From Chryseobacterium gallinarum (GTDB lineage Bacteria; Bacteroidota; Bacteroidia; Flavobacteriales; Weeksellaceae), in contig NZ_CP009928.1 of assembly GCF_001021975.1 (NCBI RefSeq), positions 3,600,001 to 3,664,000 on the forward strand: a stretch of DNA of 64,000 nucleotides, read 5' to 3'. The notes beneath the pieces were generated by a model. That model ran no database searches. It saw only the letters and a program-made list of their open reading frames with translations, and was not told where the DNA came from. Positions within the stretch are counted from its first letter, which is position 1. Each line of letters begins with the position of its first letter. The position numbers and the translations under genes were made by a program. Positions 52,379 through 61,181 of the stretch are shown here, one piece after another.

Positions 52379-53542
52379 ATGAAAAAAATCACATCTGTTT
52401 TCACTATACTTACTATCACTTTTAGTTATTCTCAAATACAACCATGGAATACGACAGGTAATGCCGGAACTAATCCTTTTGATCATTTTATTGGAACTAT
52501 TGACAATCAACCACTAATTCTAAAAACAAATAATATAGAGCAACTAAGAATTACACCGAAAGGAAAATTTATTCCGTCAGGAACAGATGCTTCGTGGGGC
52601 AAAAATCTATTTTTTGGGGGAGGCAATGAAAGCATAGCAGAAGGAAATGGAAGGAATACGATTTTTGGTCTGGATAGCTTTAATTCTGCTGCTGGGCATA
52701 CTAATACAGCTATAGGATATCAAGCTTTTGTAAATGTAGAACAGTCCACCTATAATGTAGCGGTAGGTTCTCAAACAATAGGAGGTAAAGGGTGGCTATT
52801 AGAAAATACTGCAGTAGGAACTTTTGCCTTATCCAGAGATCAGGTTTCAGACATAAATTTTTTTGTAACTGGTAATTCTGCATTTGGATCCGGGGCTTTA
52901 CAGACTTTAAAACACGGAAGATATAATGTGGCAATAGGTACTCTGTCCTTGTTCTGGCTGGCCTCCCAAGCTATTTCCAGCGAAGATAATGCACAATATT
53001 CCAATAATATTGGTATAGGTTATCAGGCTGGTTACAATTTGATAAAAGGCACTAATAATATTTTTATAGGAAATGAAGTGAAATCTTCTCGGTCTATAAT
53101 TGATAATGAGCTCAATATTGGTAATTGGATTGTTGGGAACAATGGTATTATCGGAATCGGTCAATTTGCTGATTTACTGCCTGCCAATGGAATATCGGCA
53201 GATGGCCGTAAATATAAACTTTTTGTAAAAGAGGGAATTAAAACAGAAAAAATAAAAGTTGAAGTGGCTTCTGCAAATGACTGGGCAGATAATGTTTTCA
53301 AAGAAGATTATCAGTTAATGCCTTTATCAGAGGTAGAAAAACATATTCAGAATAAAGGACATCTTCCTAATATCCCTTCTGCTGATGAAGTGGTAAAAAA
53401 TGGAATAGATCTCGGAGATATGAATTCTAAGCTTTTGCAGAAAATAGAAGAACTGACTTTGTATCAGATCCAAATGAGTAAGGATATTAAAGAATTAAAA
53501 GAAGAAAATAGAAGGCTAAAACATGTGTTGAAAAAAGAATAA
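52379..53542 (+). CDS. Fibre protein with YadA-head-like repeats and shared C-terminal module
   Basis: This 387-aa protein has a signal peptide (ends TFSYSQ) and an N-terminal motif WNTTGNAGTNPFDHFIGTID that recurs in two downstream fibres. Residues about 95-235 carry N-x-A-x-G-type repeats (NTAIGYQAF, NVAVGSQTI, NTAVGTFAL, NSAFGSGAL, NVAIGTLSL, NNIGIGYQA) like the left-handed beta-roll head of trimeric YadA adhesins. The C-terminal module contains KGHLPNIPSADEVVKNGIDL and KIEELTLYQI, then a coiled coil. It is probably a trimeric surface fibre. It is the first gene of a tight operon (20 bp to the next). Confidence 0.85.
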   Translation: MKKITSVFTILTITFSYSQIQPWNTTGNAGTNPFDHFIGTIDNQPLILKTNNIEQLRITPKGKFIPSGTDASWGKNLFFGGGNESIAEGNGRNTIFGLDSFNSAAGHTNTAIGYQAFVNVEQSTYNVAVGSQTIGGKGWLLENTAVGTFALSRDQVSDINFFVTGNSAFGSGALQTLKHGRYNVAIGTLSLFWLASQAISSEDNAQYSNNIGIGYQAGYNLIKGTNNIFIGNEVKSSRSIIDNELNIGNWIVGNNGIIGIGQFADLLPANGISADGRKYKLFVKEGIKTEKIKVEVASANDWADNVFKEDYQLMPLSEVEKHIQNKGHLPNIPSADEVVKNGIDLGDMNSKLLQKIEELTLYQIQMSKDIKELKEENRRLKHVLKKE

Positions 53543-53562
53543 CACTTAAAAAAAATATAACC

Positions 53563-55572
53563 ATGAGAAAAGAATTATTTACTACTTTTTTACTGAGCTT
53601 CTTTTGCTTGGTTTTCATTCAAGCTCATATTATTAACCGTAGGGATATAAATAACATAACTCACCCACCGAAAGCTTTGGCTGATGTTTGTTTCAACCGT
53701 GTACACAATGGCTGGGCAGAAATTATCATACCAGTTAGTCAATGGACCTCGGATAAAGTCACTCTGAAAATCTATGGACAAAATGGAAATCTTATAAATG
53801 GGACCAATGGGGTTACTTTCGATACGAATGTTCTTACCAAGGTCTCTACCAATGGGCAAGAATATTATTTTCTGAAAGGGCGACCTGTGAGTGGTGTCCA
53901 AAATGTAGAAACTTTCACTTACGAAGTCTCCAGTCCACAGGATGCGGCAGTATCCAAAACTTTTGATGCATTGCCATCAAAAGAACAAGCGAACATAGCA
54001 GGAGCCTCTACAGTATGTATTCCTAAGGCTGCCGTTTGTTTCAACCGTGTACACAATGGTTGGGCAGAAATTATCATACCAGTTAGTCAATGGACCTCGG
54101 ATAAAGTCACTCTGAAAATCTATGGACAAAATGGAGATGCTATAAATGGAGCTAATGGAGTTGCGTTCGATACAACTTCTCTCACTAAGATCTCCTCCAA
54201 TGGGCAGGAATATTATTTTCTGAAAGGGCGACCTGTAAGTGGAGTTCAAAATGTAGAAACTTTCACTTACGAAGTCTCCAGTCCACAGGATGCGGCAATA
54301 TCCAAAACTTTTGATGCATTGCCATCAAAAGAACAAGCGAACATAGCAGGAGCCTCTACAGTATGTATTCCTAAGGCTGCCGTTTGTTTCAACCGTGTAC
54401 ACAATGGCTGGACAGAGATTACCATACCGGTCAGCCAATGGAAATCGGATAAGGTTACTCTGAAAATCTATGGACAAAATGGAGATGCTATAAATGGAGC
54501 TGATGGAGTTGCGTTCGATACAACTTCTCTCACTAAGATCTCCTCCAATGGGCAAGAATATTATTTTCTGAAAGGGCGACCTGTAAGTGGAGTTCAAAAT
54601 GTAGAAACTTTCACTTATGAAGTCTCCAGTCCACAGGATGCGGCAGTATCCAAAACTTTTGATGCATTGCCATCAAAAGAACAAGCGAACATAGCAGGAG
54701 CCTCTACAGTATGTATTTCTAAGGCTGCCGTTTGTTTCAACCGCGTACACAATGGTTGGGCAGAGATTACCATACCGGTCAACCAATGGAAATCTGATAA
54801 AGTTACTCTGAAAATATACGGACAAAACGGAGATGCAATAAATGGAGCTAACGGGGTTATTTTCGATACGACTTCTCTTACTAAGATCTCCTCCAACGGG
54901 CAAGAATATTATTTTTTGAAAGGGCGACCTGTTAGTGGTGTTCAAAATGTAGAGACATTCACTTATGAAGTTTCCAGTCCGCAGGATGCGGCTGTGTCAA
55001 AAACTTTTGATGCATTGTTATCGAAAGAGCAGGCAAACATAGCAGGAGCCTCTACAGTATGTATTCCTAAGGCTGCTGTTTGCTTCAACCGCGTACACAA
55101 TGGTTGGGCAGAGATTACCATACCGGTCAACCAATGGAAATCTGATAAAGTTACTCTGAAAATATACGGGCAAAACGGAGATGCAATAAATGGAGCTAAC
55201 GGGGTTATTTTCGATACGACTTCTCTTACTAAGATCTCCTCCAACGGGCAAGAATATTATTTTTTGAAAGGGCGACCTGTTAGTGGTGTTCAAAATGTAG
55301 AGACTTTCACTTATGAAGTTTCCAGTCCGCAGGATGCGGCAGTATCCAAAACTTTTGATGCTGTACCTTCAGACCAGTGGAATGATTTTGAAAAACAAAA
55401 AACTTGTGCTACAAAAGCAGGAGGAATTTGTGTGGATCGAAATAAGAATAATTATACCATTTATATTCCGGTATCTGAGTGGAAAGGGACAAGTGTAAAG
55501 ATAAGATTCTTTAATATCAATGGAGATGTAATAAGTTCACAGGATTTTGCGAGTCCTGCTACAGAAATATAA
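53563..55572 (+). CDS. Tandem-repeat fibre/adhesin, 5' part of a frameshifted gene
   Basis: The 669-codon frame has a signal peptide (MRKELFTTFLLSFFCLVFIQA), five 116-residue repeats starting VCFNRVHNGW (53686, 54034, 54382, 54730, 55078) and the first half of a degenerate sixth repeat (ICVDRNKNNYTIYIPVSEW). It then stops at 55570-55572. The second half of repeat six and the tail module continue in the +1 frame (next entry). Removing one A from the GAAAT at about 55564-55568 restores one protein of about 916 residues. Each repeat has conserved cysteines at both ends (VCFN, STVC) that could form disulphides. Confidence 0.85.
   Translation: MRKELFTTFLLSFFCLVFIQAHIINRRDINNITHPPKALADVCFNRVHNGWAEIIIPVSQWTSDKVTLKIYGQNGNLINGTNGVTFDTNVLTKVSTNGQEYYFLKGRPVSGVQNVETFTYEVSSPQDAAVSKTFDALPSKEQANIAGASTVCIPKAAVCFNRVHNGWAEIIIPVSQWTSDKVTLKIYGQNGDAINGANGVAFDTTSLTKISSNGQEYYFLKGRPVSGVQNVETFTYEVSSPQDAAISKTFDALPSKEQANIAGASTVCIPKAAVCFNRVHNGWTEITIPVSQWKSDKVTLKIYGQNGDAINGADGVAFDTTSLTKISSNGQEYYFLKGRPVSGVQNVETFTYEVSSPQDAAVSKTFDALPSKEQANIAGASTVCISKAAVCFNRVHNGWAEITIPVNQWKSDKVTLKIYGQNGDAINGANGVIFDTTSLTKISSNGQEYYFLKGRPVSGVQNVETFTYEVSSPQDAAVSKTFDALLSKEQANIAGASTVCIPKAAVCFNRVHNGWAEITIPVNQWKSDKVTLKIYGQNGDAINGANGVIFDTTSLTKISSNGQEYYFLKGRPVSGVQNVETFTYEVSSPQDAAVSKTFDAVPSDQWNDFEKQKTCATKAGGICVDRNKNNYTIYIPVSEWKGTSVKIRFFNINGDVISSQDFASPATEI
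53686..55425 (+). repeat. Five tandem 348-bp coding repeats
   Basis: Units begin at 53686, 54034, 54382, 54730 and 55078, all exactly 348 bp (116 codons). Units 4 and 5 are almost identical in DNA and share synonymous codons not used in units 1-3, showing stepwise duplication. The end of unit 5 diverges, and a degenerate unit 6 follows. Confidence 0.95.
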
Positions 55573-56314
55573 TGGAAGAAATTGTTATAAAATTACCACC
55601 AATCTGAACTTAAATGAACAGGTTATTATTGAAGCGTCCAGCTCTACCAATGCAGCAGTTCACATGCTATTGGATACTGTTCAGTCATTATGCTATGAAG
55701 GAGCTTGTGGAGGTAATAATAACTGGGAACTTACCGGTAATACAGCTACTGATCCGGCTTATAATTTTATTGGAACCACCGATAAGCAAAGTTTAGTTTT
55801 CAAAACCAACAATGTCGAAAGCATGCGTATCGATTCTAATGGAAAGATTGGAATAGGTACTAAAAATCTTTCATGTACTGATTGCTCTAATTACAGACTT
55901 TTTGTAAAAGACGGAATTAAAACAGAAAAGGTAAAAGTGGAAGTTGCTTCAGCTAATGGCTGGGCAGATTATGTATTCCGTCCGGATTATAAGCTCCTCA
56001 AGTTAGAAGATGTAGAGAAACACATTCATGAAAAAGGCCACTTGCCTAATATTCCTTCTGCTGAGGAAGTCGTGAAAAAAGGGATTGATCTTGCAGAAAT
56101 GGATGCCAGATTATTAGAAAAGATTGAAGAACTTACTCTTTACACCATCGATTTGAATAAAAAAAATACTGAGCTTCATCAAAAGAACGCTGAATTAGGG
56201 GGGAATGTAAAGAACAGAGAGGAAATAATTAAAACTCTTCTGAAAAAAGTGGAAGCTTTGGAAGCTGGAAATAAGAAAATTGTTGACTCTAAAACTTCGA
56301 AGAATAATGAATAA
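55547..56314 (+). CDS. 3' part of the frameshifted repeat fibre: end of repeat six plus C-terminal module
   Basis: This frame opens at a TTG (55547), not a credible start. From about 55569 it reads YNGRNCYKITTNLNLNEQ, which aligns with SNGQEYYFLKG of the intact repeats, and ends repeat six at SLC. It continues with the shared fibre motif ELTGNTATDPAYNFIGTTD, YRLFVKDGIKTEKVKVEVAS and the tail module (KGHLPNIPSAEEVVKKGIDL, KIEELTLYTI), then a long coiled coil. Alone it lacks a signal peptide. It overlaps the next gene by 8 bp. It is best read as the C-terminus of the upstream frame, separated by a single-base indel that may be real or an assembly error. Confidence 0.75.
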   Translation: MRVLLQKYNGRNCYKITTNLNLNEQVIIEASSSTNAAVHMLLDTVQSLCYEGACGGNNNWELTGNTATDPAYNFIGTTDKQSLVFKTNNVESMRIDSNGKIGIGTKNLSCTDCSNYRLFVKDGIKTEKVKVEVASANGWADYVFRPDYKLLKLEDVEKHIHEKGHLPNIPSAEEVVKKGIDLAEMDARLLEKIEELTLYTIDLNKKNTELHQKNAELGGNVKNREEIIKTLLKKVEALEAGNKKIVDSKTSKNNE

Positions 56315-56942
56315 ATATAGCTTTTTAATAAGTATCATCTTCTTCCAACATGTCTACTCTCAGACTACTCCTAAATATTGGAGCGCAAGGGGAAACGCCG
56401 GTACCAGCCCTGATACTCATTTTGTAGGAACTACAGATTCCCAGAAATTACTTCTCAAAACAAATGGTACGGAAGCAATGCAGCTGGATATAACCGGTAA
56501 AGCGGGCATTGGAGTTTCTAATTTTTCCTGTACAAGCTGTTCCGGCTATAGACTTTTTGTGAAAGGGGCTCTTAAAGCAGAAAAGATAAAATTAGATATC
56601 GCTTCTGAAAATGGTTGGGCAGACTATGTATTCAAGTCGGATTATCAACTTCCAAGACTGGAAGAAGTTGAACAACATATTCAGGAGAAAGGGCATCTAC
56701 CCAATATTCCATCTGCAGAAGAAGTGGTAAAGAATGGAATTGAACTCGGAGAGATGAAAGCAAGGCTTTTGGCTAAAATAGAGGAGCTAACTCTTTATAC
56801 AATAGATCTTAATAAAAGGAATCAGAGCCTTACCCAGCAAAGTTCAGAATTAGATAACCAGATTAATAACCAAAACAAAGTCATTGATACACTTCAGAAA
56901 CGTATAGAAAAGCTGGAGAATGATCATCGCCAAACATTTTAA
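56307..56942 (+). CDS. Short fibre protein with the shared N- and C-terminal modules
   Basis: This 211-aa protein starts at ATG 56307, which gives a signal peptide (SFLISIIFFQHVYSQ); the frame runs nine codons upstream. Residues 16-70 repeat the fibre motif YWSARGNAGTSPDTHFVGTT. The tail has YRLFVKGALKAEKIKLDIAS, KGHLPNIPSAEEVVKNGIEL and KIEELTLYTI followed by a coiled coil. It is a minimal version without a head or repeat region and may cap or nucleate fibre assembly; that is inference. It overlaps the upstream gene and lies 3 bp before the protease gene. Confidence 0.85.
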   Translation: MNKYSFLISIIFFQHVYSQTTPKYWSARGNAGTSPDTHFVGTTDSQKLLLKTNGTEAMQLDITGKAGIGVSNFSCTSCSGYRLFVKGALKAEKIKLDIASENGWADYVFKSDYQLPRLEEVEQHIQEKGHLPNIPSAEEVVKNGIELGEMKARLLAKIEELTLYTIDLNKRNQSLTQQSSELDNQINNQNKVIDTLQKRIEKLENDHRQTF

Positions 56943-56945
56943 AAT

Positions 56946-59192
56946 ATGAAATCAGCAGTAACCTATAAATATAGCCTGGGCATTGCCATATTGTTTTTTC
57001 AGTATTCAAATGTCACAGCACAAATAAGTGAGAAAGATTTCCCCGTTGAAAAGAAAGCTGCTCTGCGAAATATTCTCGCTGCACAGGAAAGACAGTCTGT
57101 ACAGAGAGAGCAGGCAGTGAGCCGGTTGAAATCCAAAGGATTTAAAGAAATTATTGTAGAAGGGGAGAATGTGAAGCAATTAATTAATGAAGATGAACAA
57201 GGGCACCCGATGTATTATACAACATTAAATGCTAATCCTTCCAAACGGATTAAAGCCAATAAATTCTACTCAGGGCAGGGATTAGGGTTGAGTATTTCCG
57301 GCCAGGGAATGATCATTGGTCAATGGGATTATTCTAAACCAAGACTTAGCCACCAGCTATTGACGGGAAAGATTACTTATAATACCAATCAAAATCAAAC
57401 TATTTCCCGTCACAGTACCCATATCGCCGGTACATTGATTGGTAATAATACGAGCAATCCTAATGCTACCGGTATTGCCTATGATGCTACTTCTAAAGCC
57501 TATGACTGGGTGAATGATACAGCAGAAATGACAGTAGAAGCTTTAGGAGGTATGCTCGTTGCGAATAACAGCTACGGATTTGATCCGATATACTTACAAA
57601 CATATCAGTTCGGAAAGTATAATACAACAGCAAAGGAATGGGATAATATTATGTATAATGCTCCTTATTTTCAGATTGTGAAAGCAGTGGGAAATGCCCG
57701 GAGTATTGATCCTGCTATTGCCCCTCAGGTCGCTGCAAAACAAGGCTACGACCTGTTAGAAGGAGGAGGAATTGCCAAAAATGTGTTGGTCGTTACTTCA
57801 GTCAATGAAAATAGTAATCCTAATGGGGATTCCGACTTTAGTATTTCTTCTTTCAGTAGCTATGGGCCAACCGATGATGGGAGAATTAAACCGGATATTG
57901 CCGCTCAGGGAGAAAATGTATATTCTTCTATAGAAACGTATAATTCTGCTTATGGCTATTATAATGGAACTTCTTCCGCATCTGCTTCTGTAACCGGAGG
58001 AATTACGTTACTCCAACAATATTGGAAAACCCTTAATCCTAATTATATGTGGTCGTCTTCCGTGAGAGCAATTCTCGCCCATACAGCGAATGATAAAGGC
58101 GCTTTGGGACCTGATTATATCTATGGTTGGGGACTGATGGATACGGAGAGAGCAGCACAATTGATCTATAGTAATAACAAAAGTACTTTAGTTAAAGAAG
58201 AAAATTTAGCTAATGGGCAAGAATATCGGCTATATGTTGTTGCAACAAAAGCCGATCAACAACCACTGGTAGCTACTTTAGCATGGACAGATCCTGCCGG
58301 GAACCTTGGAAATACAGTTACAGATGATGAAGCTAAAGCATTAATTAATGACTTGGATATTACCATCGTTAAAAAAGATGATGCCGGGAATGCACAAACT
58401 TTTTATCCCTGGAAGCTGGGAGGAATTAATAACTATACTGCTGTAGCAACGCGAAATTCAGCCAATTCAGTAGATAATATTGAGAAAGTGGAAATTGAAA
58501 ATCCTGACGGACTCTATCAGGTGATCATTAAACATAAGGGAACTCTTCAGCAAGGAAATCAGAACTTTTCTCTGATCCTTTCAGGAGTATCTTTTTGTTA
58601 TTCCGATGATTTATATGTATTGGTAAGAGAAAAAGACAATATTGATGCCCCTAATTTTGTAGGAACCGCTAAAGAAATTAAAGCGTCCAATGTTATTAAG
58701 AGTACAGCAAAAGTTACTTATAAGGCCACTAAGTCTGTAGAATTATTATCTGATGCATCAGGAGGTAATAACACAGTAGGATTTGAAACAGAACCGGGAG
58801 CAGACTTCTTAGCTTATATTGATCCGGATTGTGGCAATATCAGCCTTCCTTTACTCTATAAAGCACAATCATTGGCCAGAACAGCCAATAAGATCACAGC
58901 ATCCGTTCCTGCAAAACAAATGGAGATTGATAAGCAGGATGAGATTATGCTGTATCCTAATCCCGCTCATGAAGAAGTGAATGTGAAATTCAGATTAGGA
59001 AAGACTTCTAAAGTTGTGATGACCTTATATGATGTATCAGGTAAAGAAGTATTGCGTCAGGAAAGTTCCCAGGATTTCCCTGGCGGAGAGTTTATGAAAA
59101 CATTAAATGTAAGAGGGTTGCCAAGTGGAGCATATATCCTGTATGTAGAAACGGCAACTCAGAAAACCGGTAAAAAACTAATCATTAAATAA
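56946..59192 (+). CDS. S8 subtilisin-like serine protease, T9SS-sorted
   Basis: This 748-aa protein has a signal peptide (ends SNVTAQ), a pro-region, and a subtilase domain with the catalytic triad visible: Asp in IIGQWDYSKPRL (about residue 128), His in SRHSTHIAGTLIGN (about 158) and Ser in YNGTSSASASVTGG (about 341). A beta-sandwich domain follows (about 410-550). The C-terminal T9SS type A sorting domain runs from EIMLYPNPAHEEVNVKF to KLIIK. It is a surface or secreted protease. Tightly packed between the fibre genes and the LamG protein, it may mature the fibres or the toxin-like protein of the same operon. Confidence 0.93.
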   Translation: MKSAVTYKYSLGIAILFFQYSNVTAQISEKDFPVEKKAALRNILAAQERQSVQREQAVSRLKSKGFKEIIVEGENVKQLINEDEQGHPMYYTTLNANPSKRIKANKFYSGQGLGLSISGQGMIIGQWDYSKPRLSHQLLTGKITYNTNQNQTISRHSTHIAGTLIGNNTSNPNATGIAYDATSKAYDWVNDTAEMTVEALGGMLVANNSYGFDPIYLQTYQFGKYNTTAKEWDNIMYNAPYFQIVKAVGNARSIDPAIAPQVAAKQGYDLLEGGGIAKNVLVVTSVNENSNPNGDSDFSISSFSSYGPTDDGRIKPDIAAQGENVYSSIETYNSAYGYYNGTSSASASVTGGITLLQQYWKTLNPNYMWSSSVRAILAHTANDKGALGPDYIYGWGLMDTERAAQLIYSNNKSTLVKEENLANGQEYRLYVVATKADQQPLVATLAWTDPAGNLGNTVTDDEAKALINDLDITIVKKDDAGNAQTFYPWKLGGINNYTAVATRNSANSVDNIEKVEIENPDGLYQVIIKHKGTLQQGNQNFSLILSGVSFCYSDDLYVLVREKDNIDAPNFVGTAKEIKASNVIKSTAKVTYKATKSVELLSDASGGNNTVGFETEPGADFLAYIDPDCGNISLPLLYKAQSLARTANKITASVPAKQMEIDKQDEIMLYPNPAHEEVNVKFRLGKTSKVVMTLYDVSGKEVLRQESSQDFPGGEFMKTLNVRGLPSGAYILYVETATQKTGKKLIIK

Positions 59193-59202
59193 AAAAAAGA
59201 CC

Positions 59203-61173
59203 ATGAATTATTTGCATAGAATCATCTTTCTGTCTTTCAGTTCCCTGGCGTTTTCCCAAAGTCCCGGTGGAGTAGGAGAAGTAAGCCTCTGGCTGAAATC
59301 TGATGCAGGGCGAACAACAACACTGTTGTATACGGATTATAGTAGTAATCAACATGCTATATCAGCTGAGGCAGAAAAGAATAAACCCCGGTACAGCTTA
59401 CTGAATTATAATGATGCGCTGGATTTTGACGGGACTTCTAATTTTCTGAAAATCCCTTACGTGATGGAAACCCTGAACAAGGTCAACCTGTTCATGATTT
59501 ATCAGAATAAAAATACGAATAGGGAAAGTGCTCTGCTTTCTACGGATTTTTCAGGAGAAAAGGAAATGTACTACAGTACAGCCAACGTTTTCAGGTATAA
59601 CAACGAGCAAATTAATGATATAGAACCTGGAAAGCTAGATAGCACAGCTTCTTTAAGTATGTATTCCAAATTTGATGTACCCTCTCAGAAAATAGGATAT
59701 GTGTTGGGAAGTTCAGGAAAAAGCAATATTTATATCGGAAAAGATGCAGGAACAAGAAACTGGGCTGCTTTCAAAGGAAAATTACCGGAATTCTTTATTT
59801 ACCGTAAAATTTTAACTCAAAATGAAAGAGACAGGGTTAATTCTTATTTAGCCATAAAATACGGAATTACCATACCTATGACTGAATATCTGAGCTCTAA
59901 AAGTAAAAAAGTATGGAAAAAAGAAGACTATACAGATTACCCTGAAAATATAGCGGGGATCGGTATAGATCAATATTCGGGGCTTTACCAGAAACAGTCT
60001 ACCAGTACTTCTGAAAATAAACGCTTAATTATCGCCAGTAAAGAATTGGCTGTGAGTAATAAAACCAATACGGCACAGTTGCCTGATCAGACATTTCTGA
60101 TTTGGGGAAACAGCCGGGATGGTTTGGTGCTTGATCAGGAAGTATTAGGACAGCAGCTTTTAAAAAGGAAATGGAAAATCCGTTTATCCGCTGAAAAGAA
60201 AGAAGAGGCTTTTCCCACAGAAGTTGTTTTCTACATCAAGGATATTATTCCTGTGATTCCTGAAGGGAAAAAATTATCATTGGTGATCGACAGATCCGGA
60301 AAAGGGGAATTCAATAGCACAGATCTGGAAACTTACTCTGTAGGATTAATAGATGATAAAGGATTTGCCCATTTCAAAGATGTAGTATTCGACAAAGACT
60401 TTTCGGGAACGGATGTGTTTACTTTTGCTTTAGGTTCAAAACTATTGTTGACAAAAGAAATTATACAGGCCAGTTGTAATAATAATTTTGGTGCCTTGAA
60501 ACTTAATATTCAAGGGGGATCGGGACCTTATAAAATTAATCTTACCAAAGATAATGTACTGGTACAGAATCAGACTTCCCAAAACTCAAAAGTGGATTTT
60601 AATAATCTTGCAACAGGAAGTTATACAATGGAAATTTTGGATAAAGCCAATACTTCTTCGCGCTTTAGTTTTGAGATCAACAACTTTGGCTCCGTTCATA
60701 ATAGTTTAGCTGAAAGTTATGTACTTCCTCAAAATGGATATATTGAACTCGATGCTTCCAAAAATATTGATAACAGGGGAACTCATTATCAATGGACTTC
60801 AGATAACGGATTTACAAGCACGCGTCCTGATGTTAAGCTCTATGAACCGGGAGAATATACCATTAAGGCAACCACTTCTGATGGCTGTGTGAGAATAAGT
60901 AAAGTGACCGTAACCCAATCATCAGAGAACGGTATTACTATTTTCCCTAATCCTACACGTGCCGGAGAAAGTTTTACGATTCGTGCCCGTCTGTCAAAAG
61001 CAGAAGATATTTATGTCAAAATCCTGGATATGTCCGGAAGACTGGCTAAAGAAAGAAAAGAATCCGGCAAATCATTCTATGAAATTAAGGATTCGCTTCT
61101 TGTGGGAGGAACATATATCGTAATCGTGGAAACCACTACCCAGAAAAAAACTTTTAAACTAATCATTAATTAG
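59203..61173 (+). CDS. T9SS surface protein with LamG-like N-terminal domain
   Basis: This 656-aa protein has a signal peptide (FLSFSSLAFSQ). A LamG/concanavalin-like N-terminal domain (GEVSLWLKSDAGRTTTLLYT; ALDFDGTSNFLKIPYV; WAAFKGKLPEFFIYRKIL, residues 20-230) is typical of Bacteroidota surface proteins. Middle beta domains follow (RKWKIRLSAE near 325; ASCNNNFGALKLNIQGGSGP, a SprB-like repeat signature, near 425). The C-terminal T9SS type A signal runs from ITIFPNPTRAGESF to KLIIN. It probably adheres to glycans or protein. It is 10 bp after the protease and 8 bp before the SpvB-like gene. Confidence 0.88.
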   Translation: MNYLHRIIFLSFSSLAFSQSPGGVGEVSLWLKSDAGRTTTLLYTDYSSNQHAISAEAEKNKPRYSLLNYNDALDFDGTSNFLKIPYVMETLNKVNLFMIYQNKNTNRESALLSTDFSGEKEMYYSTANVFRYNNEQINDIEPGKLDSTASLSMYSKFDVPSQKIGYVLGSSGKSNIYIGKDAGTRNWAAFKGKLPEFFIYRKILTQNERDRVNSYLAIKYGITIPMTEYLSSKSKKVWKKEDYTDYPENIAGIGIDQYSGLYQKQSTSTSENKRLIIASKELAVSNKTNTAQLPDQTFLIWGNSRDGLVLDQEVLGQQLLKRKWKIRLSAEKKEEAFPTEVVFYIKDIIPVIPEGKKLSLVIDRSGKGEFNSTDLETYSVGLIDDKGFAHFKDVVFDKDFSGTDVFTFALGSKLLLTKEIIQASCNNNFGALKLNIQGGSGPYKINLTKDNVLVQNQTSQNSKVDFNNLATGSYTMEILDKANTSSRFSFEINNFGSVHNSLAESYVLPQNGYIELDASKNIDNRGTHYQWTSDNGFTSTRPDVKLYEPGEYTIKATTSDGCVRISKVTVTQSSENGITIFPNPTRAGESFTIRARLSKAEDIYVKILDMSGRLAKERKESGKSFYEIKDSLLVGGTYIVIVETTTQKKTFKLIIN

Positions 61174-61181
61174 TAACGACT

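Noticed and set aside
53590..55293. Several similar 90-103-codon frames on the minus strand
   Set aside because: They recur at exactly 348-bp intervals and are the antisense of the coding repeats, with no independent signals.
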